33,334 nt of DNA from contig JAGRIK010000020.1 in NCBI GenBank assembly GCA_020443325.1, forward strand, positions 1 through 33,334, in the 5' to 3' direction. How positions within the stretch are numbered: position 1 is the first letter of the stretch; each line of letters begins with the position of its first letter. A program made the translations under genes and the position numbers. Shown one piece after another: positions 25,576-33,334 of this stretch. The notes beneath the pieces are model-generated. The model searched no databases and was not told the DNA's origin. It saw nothing but the letters and a program-made list of their open reading frames with translations. Source of the stretch: Halioglobus sp. (GTDB lineage: Bacteria; Pseudomonadota; Gammaproteobacteria; Pseudomonadales; Halieaceae).

Positions 25576-25930
25576 AAAGTTTCCAGTAGGCGTTGGATTC
25601 GGGCGCTGCATGCGCCAGGCTTCTTGTCTCGGGATATTTTTGGCTGCGAGGCCGAGACTGCAAGGGGAGACGGTCAAGCGCACCATTTTAATTGCTGCGT
25701 TTCACAAGTCCAGTGGTTTGAACCAAATTGCAGGCCGTGGACTCCGGATGGGTTTCGGGCCAGATTTCCATGGGAATAGTGCACCGTCTCACGTTTGAGG
25801 CTACTGAAAAGGCCTTTTGCTGGCCAAAAATAGTGCCTTCGGATACCATGCACAGGCTGCATGCACCCGCCGTGGAGCGGTGCACAACACTAACAAATCA
25901 AACAATTTTGGCGTGCAACAGGGGAACCAG
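25576..25930. promoter_or_regulatory. Divergent fabA / manC intergenic region (355 nt)
   Basis: No gene is called here. On the fabA side are a hairpin GGCGC-TGCAT-GCGCC (25602-25616) and an inverted repeat GTCTCGG (25626-25632) with CCGAGAC (25652-25658), which would fold in the fabA leader. Further up is the near-palindrome TGGTTTGAACCA (25714-25725). Toward manC is the perfect palindrome AAAAGGCCTTTT (25807-25818). A minus-strand TAAAAT (25690-25685) could be a -10 for fabA but has no good -35; I found no convincing manC promoter. Confidence 0.4.
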
Positions 25931-27340
25931 ATGTTAACACCAGTACTTCTTTCCGGAGGCGTCGGCAGCAGGCTCTGGCCGGTCTCCCGGGAGACCCATC
26001 CGAAACAGTTCCTGCCCCTGGTCGGCGAAATCACCATGTTGCAGGAGACATTGCGACGCACCGTCGGCCTCGAGGCGGCAGCGCCACTGGTGGTGTGCAA
26101 TGAAGATCACCGTTTTATGGTGGCCGAGCAATTGCGGCAACTGGACGTGGCGTCGGGTGCCCTGATTCTTGAGCCGCAGGGTCGCAATACCGCGCCGGCG
26201 GTAGCGCTGGCAGCACTGCACGCGCTCAAAACCGACCCGGAAGCGATTTTGCTGGTATTGCCCGCCGATCACCTGATCAAGGATGTCGATGCGTTTGTCT
26301 CGGCAGTGAGTAAGGCAATGCCGGTGGCCAATCAGGGGCGGCTGATGACATTTGGTGTCGTTCCAACGTCTCCCGAGACGGGGTACGGCTATATCAAATG
26401 CGGTTCGGCCCTTGCGGACGATCTATTTGAACTCGAGCGATTTGTTGAAAAGCCGGACGCGACTGCTGCGCAGGGTTACCTGGAAAGCGGCGGCTATCTC
26501 TGGAACAGCGGTATGTTTCTCCTGCGCGCGCAAAGTTTCCTGGACGAGTTGGGCAAATTAGCCCCTGAAATTCTCAGCTGTTGCCAGGAGGCGATGGACG
26601 CTGCCACGGTCGATACGGTTTTTGTTCGCCCGGAATCCGATGCGTTCCTGCGCTGCCCGAGTGACAGCATCGACTACGCTGTGATGGAAAAAACCAGCGT
26701 CGGCGGCGTAGTGTCGCTCGATTGTGGCTGGAGCGATGTGGGGGCGTGGTCGGCATTGTGGGAGGTTTCGGAGCGCGACGCCGAGGGGAATGTCTTTCGC
26801 GGCGATGTCATAGCCGATAATTGCAGCGGCAGCTATTTCCGCAGTGATTCGCGCCTGATAGCAGCAACCGGCGTGAATAATCTCGTGGTGGTGGAAACGA
26901 CCGACGCGATCCTTGTTGCAGACCGTGAGAAAGTTCAGGATGTAAAAAGAATTGTTAACCTGCTCAAGACACAGCAGCGCACAGAAGCGTCGCTGCACCG
27001 GCGTGTCGATCGGCCCTGGGGATCCTACGAATCTTTGGTATCCTCGGAACGGTTCCAGGTAAAACGTATTGTTGTGGGACCGGGGCAGAGGCTGTCACTG
27101 CAGATGCATCACCACCGCGCAGAACACTGGATTGTCGTCAAAGGCACTGCGGAAGTGACCTGTGAGGATAAGGTGTTTATGCTGGCAGAAGATGAATCAA
27201 CCTACATCCCGCTGGGGCATAAACACCGGCTGGCAAACCCCGGGCATATTCCATTGGAAATCATCGAAGTGCAGTCCGGAGCCTATTTGGGCGAGGATGA
27301 CATTGTGCGCTTTGAGGATGTATACGGCCGCAATAAGTGA
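25931..27340 (+). CDS. manC: Mannose-1-phosphate guanylyltransferase / mannose-6-phosphate isomerase
   Basis: This is a 469-residue bifunctional type II enzyme making GDP-mannose from mannose-1-P and GTP. The N-terminal nucleotidyltransferase has GGVGSRLWPVSRETHPKQF (about 8-26), EPQGRNTAPAVALAAL and the metal/sugar segment ETGYGYI and FVEKP. The C-terminal cupin isomerase (about 350-469) starts DRPWGSYESL and contains LSLQMHHHRAEHWIVVKGTA. The ATG at 25931 follows AGGGGA; the open frame extends upstream but those codons do not match the family. It heads a manC-galU-manB operon (gaps 28 and 11 nt). The symbol algA or xanB is used for close relatives. Confidence 0.93.
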   Translation: MLTPVLLSGGVGSRLWPVSRETHPKQFLPLVGEITMLQETLRRTVGLEAAAPLVVCNEDHRFMVAEQLRQLDVASGALILEPQGRNTAPAVALAALHALKTDPEAILLVLPADHLIKDVDAFVSAVSKAMPVANQGRLMTFGVVPTSPETGYGYIKCGSALADDLFELERFVEKPDATAAQGYLESGGYLWNSGMFLLRAQSFLDELGKLAPEILSCCQEAMDAATVDTVFVRPESDAFLRCPSDSIDYAVMEKTSVGGVVSLDCGWSDVGAWSALWEVSERDAEGNVFRGDVIADNCSGSYFRSDSRLIAATGVNNLVVVETTDAILVADREKVQDVKRIVNLLKTQQRTEASLHRRVDRPWGSYESLVSSERFQVKRIVVGPGQRLSLQMHHHRAEHWIVVKGTAEVTCEDKVFMLAEDESTYIPLGHKHRLANPGHIPLEIIEVQSGAYLGEDDIVRFEDVYGRNK

Positions 27341-27368
27341 AGACAACGCGGTATGGGGAGTTATTGCC

Positions 27369-28196
27369 TTGATTAAAAAATGTCTTTTCCCGGTGGCCGG
27401 CTATGGCACCCGGTTTCTGCCCGCTACCAAAAGCATGCCCAAGGAAATGCTGCCGGTGGTCAATAAGCCGCTGGTGCAGTACGGCGTGGAGGAGGCTATC
27501 GCTGCCGGCATGACGACCTGCGCGATGGTCACTGGTCGCGGCAAACGCGCGATCGCCGATCACTTCGATATCAGTTACGAACTGGAACACCAGATTTCAG
27601 GCACCGGCAAGGAGGCAGCGCTTGCCAGCATTCGCAATGTATTGGATAAGGGCGTGTTCACCACAGTACGGCAGCGGGAGATGAAGGGGCTGGGCCATGC
27701 CATTCTCACCGGCGAAGCACTCATCGGCAACGAACCCTTCGGTGTCCTCCTGTCAGACGATCTCTGTGTGAATGACGGCCCGGGTGTGCTCGCCCAGATG
27801 GCTGAGTTGTACAAGCAGTTTCGCTGTTCCATCGTCGCCATCCAGGAAGTCCCGGCGGATGAAACCCACAAGTACGGGGTCATTGGCGGCAAGAGCATGA
27901 AGGACGGTATCTACAGCGTCGAGGAAATGGTGGAAAAACCCCAGCCCCAGGACGCACCGTCAAACCTGGCGATTATCGGGCGCTATATCCTGACGCCCGA
28001 TATTTTCGACATCCTGCGCGAGACAGGCCCGGGTGCCAACGGAGAGATCCAACTCACTGACGCACTGCAAACACAGGCGAAAAAGGGTTGTGTCATTGCG
28101 TACAAATTCCAGGGTCGGCGCTTTGATTGCGGCAGCGTGCCCGGCTTTGTGGAAGCGACGAATTTCGTGTACGAAAACTACTACCAGAAAAGTTGA
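27369..28196 (+). CDS. galU: UTP-glucose-1-phosphate uridylyltransferase
   Basis: This is a 275-residue enzyme making UDP-glucose from glucose-1-P and [23 protein letters not shown] and [20 protein letters not shown] are the nucleotide-binding motif; [27 protein letters not shown] and [12 protein letters not shown] follow as expected. I chose the TTG at 27369 because it gives the family N-terminus ([10 protein letters not shown]) and has GGAG 8 nt upstream; the frame is open further up, but that part overlaps manC. UDP-glucose and GDP-mannose both feed surface polysaccharides. Confidence 0.95.
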   Translation: MIKKCLFPVAGYGTRFLPATKSMPKEMLPVVNKPLVQYGVEEAIAAGMTTCAMVTGRGKRAIADHFDISYELEHQISGTGKEAALASIRNVLDKGVFTTVRQREMKGLGHAILTGEALIGNEPFGVLLSDDLCVNDGPGVLAQMAELYKQFRCSIVAIQEVPADETHKYGVIGGKSMKDGIYSVEEMVEKPQPQDAPSNLAIIGRYILTPDIFDILRETGPGANGEIQLTDALQTQAKKGCVIAYKFQGRRFDCGSVPGFVEATNFVYENYYQKS

Positions 28197-28207
28197 GAGA
28201 ACGCCCA

Positions 28208-29557
28208 GTGCAAGAAATCACCTGTTTCAAAGCCTACGATGTGCGCGGACGCGTACCGGATCAACTCAATGAGGAGATCGCCAGGCGGATTGGTCGCGCC
28301 TTCGCGGAGGTTGTCAAGCCGCGGCAGGTTGTTGTGGGACACGATATCCGGCTGACCAGTGAAGCCATCAAGGCCGCGCTGACCGAGGGTTTACTGGAGC
28401 AGGGAGTCGACGTTTACGATATTGGGCTGTGTGGCACCGAGGAAATTTACTTTGCCACTTCTCATGCCGGCATGGACGGCGGTATCGCGGTCACGGCCAG
28501 CCATAATCCCAAGGATTACAACGGCATGAAATTCGTGCGCGAGGAGTCGCGGCCGATATCCGGCGATACGGGCCTGTTCGACATCAAGGCACTGGCGGAG
28601 CGCAACGAGTTTACCGCTGCAAAGCAGCCGGGCAAATTGTACGCGTTGGATACGTCCGAGGCCTATGTGCTGCACCTGCTGTCCTATGTCGATGTCGCGA
28701 GTTTGAAACCGCTGAAAATTGTCGTCGATGCCGGCAATGGTGGCGCCGGACGTGTGGTGGACCTGTTGGAACCACACCTGCCGTTTGAATTCATCAAGCT
28801 ACATCACGAAGCCGATGGCAACTTTCCCAATGGTGTGCCCAACCCGCTGTTGCCGGAGAATCGAACGGCGGCGATAGAGGCTGTGCGCAAGCATGGCGCC
28901 GATCTCGGTCTGGGGTGGGACGGTGATTTTGACCGCTGCTTTTTCTTCGACGAGCACGGCGAGTTCATCGAGGGCTATTATGTCGTCGGCCTGCTGGCGG
29001 AAGCCTTCCTCAAGAAACACGGCCCGGCCCGCATCGTGCACGACCCGCGATTGACCTGGAACACCATAGATATTGTCACGTCTCAGGGTGGCGAGGCAGT
29101 ACAGAGTAAAACCGGGCACGCGTTCATCAAGGAGCGCATGCGGCTGGAAAATGCGGTGTATGGCGGTGAGATGAGTGCACATCACTACTTTCGTGATTTC
29201 GCCTATTGCGACAGCGGCATGATCCCCTGGTTGCTGGTAACAGGCCTGATATGCCAGAGCGGACAGCCGCTCTCAACACTGGTGGCTGAGCGCATGGCGG
29301 CCTTTCCCTGCAGTGGCGAAATCAATCGCACGATAGCTGATCCGGCGAGTGTCCTGGCAAAAATAGAGGGCGCCTACGCCGCAGATGCCGAATCGGTCGA
29401 GCGCGTCGACGGCTTGAGTATGTCCATGGGTGACTGGCGTTTTAACCTGCGGATGTCCAATACCGAGCCAGTGGTGCGGCTCAATGTGGAAAGCCGCGCC
29501 GATCATGCGCTGATGGAAAGCAAAACGGCGGAGTTGCTGGCCCTGATCGACGCCTGA
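28208..29557 (+). CDS. manB: Phosphomannomutase (ManB/CpsG type)
   Basis: This is a 449-residue alpha-D-phosphohexomutase converting mannose-6-P to mannose-1-P for ManC. It shows the phosphoserine loop [13 protein letters not shown], the metal loop [20 protein letters not shown], the sugar-binding [20 protein letters not shown] and the phosphate-binding [14 protein letters not shown]. The sequence resembles E. coli CpsG closely. The start is GTG at 28208 giving [14 protein letters not shown]; the ribosome site is weak (GAGAGA). Some relatives (AlgC) also use glucose phosphates, so dual use is possible. It converges on pgi with a 29-nt gap. Confidence 0.92.
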   Translation: MQEITCFKAYDVRGRVPDQLNEEIARRIGRAFAEVVKPRQVVVGHDIRLTSEAIKAALTEGLLEQGVDVYDIGLCGTEEIYFATSHAGMDGGIAVTASHNPKDYNGMKFVREESRPISGDTGLFDIKALAERNEFTAAKQPGKLYALDTSEAYVLHLLSYVDVASLKPLKIVVDAGNGGAGRVVDLLEPHLPFEFIKLHHEADGNFPNGVPNPLLPENRTAAIEAVRKHGADLGLGWDGDFDRCFFFDEHGEFIEGYYVVGLLAEAFLKKHGPARIVHDPRLTWNTIDIVTSQGGEAVQSKTGHAFIKERMRLENAVYGGEMSAHHYFRDFAYCDSGMIPWLLVTGLICQSGQPLSTLVAERMAAFPCSGEINRTIADPASVLAKIEGAYAADAESVERVDGLSMSMGDWRFNLRMSNTEPVVRLNVESRADHALMESKTAELLALIDA

Positions 29558-29586
29558 TGCCGGGCTGATGCGCAATGCAGCGAGTG

Positions 29587-31224
<1,638 letters not shown>

Positions 31225-31257
31225 TGATGGTTTCCGCATGGAAGAGTTCGGGTGCCC

Positions 31258-31286
31258 AGTATAGGAAGTGCGGTTTGCTGGCGCAA
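31258..31286 (-). promoter_or_regulatory. pgi sigma-70 promoter
   Basis: On the minus strand TTGCGC (31286-31281), a 17-nt spacer and TATACT (31263-31258, five of six) form a good match. Initiation near 31251 supports the downstream ATG of pgi at 31224. Confidence 0.5.
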
Positions 31287-31338
31287 ACTTAAGGCGTCAA
31301 ACCTGTCGCATGGGTGAGTGTTGCCGCGATAGGCGTAA

Positions 31339-32301
31339 TCAGTGTTCGCGATTGATCGCCAGTTCAGTCATGCGCACGAGCGCGGTGCGGGCGTCGCTGT
31401 CTGGCAGTTGTGAGAGATTCTCCAGTGCCAGATCGTGATAATGCCGGGCTCGCGCACGCGTGTAATCGAGCGCTCCACAGCGTTTTACTGCGGTCACAAT
31501 CTGCTCGATCCGGGCGGTACTCTTGGTGGTAATCGCTTCCCGCACAATGTCTTGCTCAGTGGCGTTACCCTCGCGCAGCGTATGTATCAGCGGCAGGGTG
31601 ACTTTGCCTTCCATCAGGTCATCCCCGACATTCTTGCCCATCGTGGCGGGATCGCCGTCGTAATCCAGGGCATCGTCGATCATCTGGAACGCGATACCGA
31701 GGTTGAGGCCGAATGCCTGCAGCGCGGCGCGCGTTTGCTCGTCCCGGTCGGACAGGGTGGCCGCGCCATAACAGGCGGCGGAGAACAGAATGGCGGTTTT
31801 ACGCGTGATCACATCCAGGTATTGCGCTTCGGTGGTGTCCGGATTTCCGGCGCGCGTCAGTTGCAGCACCTCTCCCTCGGCGATGGTGTTGGTGGTCTGT
31901 GCCATGTGCGCCAGAATGTCCATGTCCGCCAGGCGAACCATCAGCTGGAAAGCACGTGTATACAGGAAGTCGCCCACCAGCACGGAGGGGGCGTTGCCAA
32001 ACTGGGCATTGGCAGTGGGCCGCCCGCGACGCAGGGTAGAGATGTCGACCACATCGTCATGCAGCAGCGTGGCAGTGTGGATAAACTCGATAATCGCCGC
32101 AAAGGTGATATGGCGATCATCACAGCGGCCGAGCGCGGCAGCCGTCAGCAGTACCAGCAGCGGGCGGAGTCGCTTACCGCCGGCATCCACAATATAGTGC
32201 CCGACGTTCTCCACCATATCGACATTCGAATGGAGTTGGTCAATGATCAGTTGATTGACCAGTTCAAATTCTTTGGCGACGGTAGCGCGTATCTGCTGCA
32301 T
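31339..32301 (-). CDS. ispB: Octaprenyl (polyprenyl) diphosphate synthase
   Basis: This is a 320-residue trans-prenyl diphosphate synthase that makes the ubiquinone side chain. The first aspartate motif is LLHDDVVD and the second is QMIDDALDYDGD. DAGGKRLRPLLVLL, GNAPSVLVGDFLYTRAFQ and GKNVGDDLMEGKVTLPLIHT are family-typical. I chose the ATG at 32301 (MQQIRATVAKEFELVN), which matches Pseudomonas IspB; the ATG at 32334 is also open. Neither has a strong ribosome site. It is divergent from rplU, the common gammaproteobacterial arrangement. Chain length of the product cannot be read from the sequence. Confidence 0.95.
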   Translation of the reverse strand: MQQIRATVAKEFELVNQLIIDQLHSNVDMVENVGHYIVDAGGKRLRPLLVLLTAAALGRCDDRHITFAAIIEFIHTATLLHDDVVDISTLRRGRPTANAQFGNAPSVLVGDFLYTRAFQLMVRLADMDILAHMAQTTNTIAEGEVLQLTRAGNPDTTEAQYLDVITRKTAILFSAACYGAATLSDRDEQTRAALQAFGLNLGIAFQMIDDALDYDGDPATMGKNVGDDLMEGKVTLPLIHTLREGNATEQDIVREAITTKSTARIEQIVTAVKRCGALDYTRARARHYHDLALENLSQLPDSDARTALVRMTELAINREH

Positions 32302-32440
32302 AGGGGATAAAAGGATTAAAAAGTGCCCGCGCATGCTAGGGTGCCGCTATCGGTGTGTCAAGCAATGCGGTTCCGGCCGGGGTGCCGTCCGTCGCAGCCT
32401 GTAGCGTTTGCAACTCGTTGTTTTTATAAAAAATTAACGC

Positions 32441-32469
32441 TTGCTCCGCTATGCCGATTTGCGTAAAAT
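32441..32469 (+). promoter_or_regulatory. rplU-rpmA sigma-70 promoter
   Basis: TTGCTC (32441-32446), a 17-nt spacer and TAAAAT (32464-32469) lie in the ispB-rplU gap. Initiation near 32476 gives a leader of about 125 nt before rplU. Confidence 0.5.
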
Positions 32470-32602
32470 CGCCGGCCTCCGGACCCTACCGCGTGCAATC
32501 GTGGTGGTCGCGGGTAAACTCAACTGTTTATGCCTGACTCTGCCCCCTTGATTTATAAGGGTTTATTACAACTGCGAGCAGGCTAATTGAACGGAGCACA
32601 CT

Positions 32603-32911
32603 ATGTACGCAGTAATAGAAAGCGGCGGTAAGCAACACCGCGTCGTTGAGGGTGAAACCCTCAAACTGGAAAAGATTGAAGTAGCGCCAGGCGAAACCAT
32701 CGAGTTCGACAAGGTCCTGATGGTAGGCGGCGATACGATTAAAATCGGCACCCCACTGGTTGCCGGTGGTGTGGTCACTGCCGAAGTCGTCGCGCAGGGC
32801 CGTCACAAGAAGGTCAAAATCATTAAATTCAACCGCCGTAAGCACTATCGTAGAGAGACTGGCCATCGCCAGTGGTTTACCGAAGTGAAGATAACCGGTA
32901 TCAAGGCTTAA
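32603..32911 (+). CDS. rplU: 50S ribosomal protein L21
   Basis: L21 is a 102-residue 50S protein that binds 23S rRNA in the presence of L20. [36 protein letters not shown] and the basic [18 protein letters not shown] are diagnostic. ACGGAG precedes the ATG. Confidence 0.98.
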   Translation: MYAVIESGGKQHRVVEGETLKLEKIEVAPGETIEFDKVLMVGGDTIKIGTPLVAGGVVTAEVVAQGRHKKVKIIKFNRRKHYRRETGHRQWFTEVKITGIKA

Positions 32912-32926
32912 GGGAGGGCTTGAACA

Positions 32927-33184
32927 ATGGCACACAAGAAAGCTGGTGGTAGTACCCGTAACGGACGCGATTCAGTCAGCAAGCGATTGGGCGTCAAGTG
33001 CTTCGGTGGTGAAGTGGTAAAAGCTGGAAATATTATCGTACGTCAGCGTGGTACACGCTTTCACGCGGGCGATAATGTCGGCATCGGCAAGGATCACACG
33101 CTGTTTGCCAAGGCTGACGGCAAGGTCGAGTTCATTGCCCGCGGGCCGAAGAGCCGCAAGTTTGTACAGGTGGTGAGCGCCTGA
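32927..33184 (+). CDS. rpmA: 50S ribosomal protein L27
   Basis: L27 is an 85-residue protein whose N-terminus reaches the peptidyl-transferase centre. [20 protein letters not shown] and [20 protein letters not shown] are typical. The N-terminus is the simple form (MAHKKA), without the cleavable Firmicutes extension. GGAGGG precedes the ATG. Confidence 0.98.
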   Translation: MAHKKAGGSTRNGRDSVSKRLGVKCFGGEVVKAGNIIVRQRGTRFHAGDNVGIGKDHTLFAKADGKVEFIARGPKSRKFVQVVSA

Positions 33185-33212
33185 GTCGGCGGCACCAGCT
33201 GTAGGATACGGG

Positions 33213-33241
33213 GCCTCGTCGATTGACGGGGCTTTTTTTTA
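33213..33241 (+). terminator. Intrinsic terminator after rpmA
   Basis: GCCTCGTC (33213-33220) pairs with GACGGGGC (33225-33232), with one G-U pair and a GATT loop, followed by eight T residues. It is the clearest Rho-independent terminator in the window. The remaining 93 nt to the window end contain no gene I can support. Confidence 0.9.
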
Positions 33242-33334
33242 TCTGCGTGTGGGATGATTTTTCAGGAAGGGTCCGAAGGGTGGGTTCCTGGTGTATTGGC
33301 CGGTCGCGCGATGTGGCGGGCTGTGTGAACGGCC

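Noticed and set aside
31435-32310. 291-residue open frame opposite ispB
   Set aside because: Shadow of ispB with no recognisable motifs; ispB carries both aspartate motifs and is the real gene.

Overview
The window is chromosomal backbone of a gammaproteobacterium. The fabA-fabB pair, the FabB, UvrA and SSB types, and a gene order like Pseudomonas (rplQ ... uvrA - MFS - ssb; divergent ispB / rplU-rpmA) all point there. A marine member of the Cellvibrionales/Halieaceae type is my guess from protein resemblance and is not proven by the sequence.

Layout. 1-373 holds no gene but carries a two-hairpin composite repeat, cut by the window edge. 374-1559 holds a tandem-TM2 membrane protein (minus strand), then a YdcH-like protein and a small DksA/TraR-like zinc protein (plus strand). 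1687-15697 is the complete S10-spc-alpha ribosomal super-cluster (28 genes, rpsJ to rplQ, including secY, rpmJ and rpoA), with tandem promoters in front and hairpins at the end. 15698-16219 is gene-free and carries a second, inverted copy of the composite repeat. 16220-23804 holds uvrA (minus), then MFS transporter, ssb, a degenerate extended SDR, moaB and moeA (plus). 23829-25575 holds fabB and fabA (minus); fabA has an in-frame TAA at codon 57. 25931-29557 is a nucleotide-sugar operon, manC-galU-manB (plus), converging on pgi (minus). The right end has ispB (minus) divergent from rplU-rpmA, closed by a strong terminator.

How the genes work together. Most of the window is translation machinery and RNA polymerase alpha. 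The pgi/manB/manC/galU block can take fructose-6-P, via an isomerase not present here, to GDP-mannose, and glucose-1-P to UDP-glucose for surface polysaccharide. fabA/fabB normally make unsaturated fatty acids, moaB/moeA serve molybdenum cofactor synthesis, and uvrA/ssb serve DNA repair and replication.

Two observations stand out. (1) fabA is colinear with full-length FabA, keeps the catalytic His70 and Asp84, and ends normally, yet has an ochre stop at codon 57. (2) A roughly 245-bp composite element occurs twice in inverted orientation, flanking the ribosomal super-cluster. Each copy has two long hairpins (25-27 bp arms) whose 23-nt loops are nearly identical between hairpins, while the arms vary and show compensatory change. 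Within a copy the two loops are reverse complements of each other, which would allow loop-loop pairing. I do not recognise this element.
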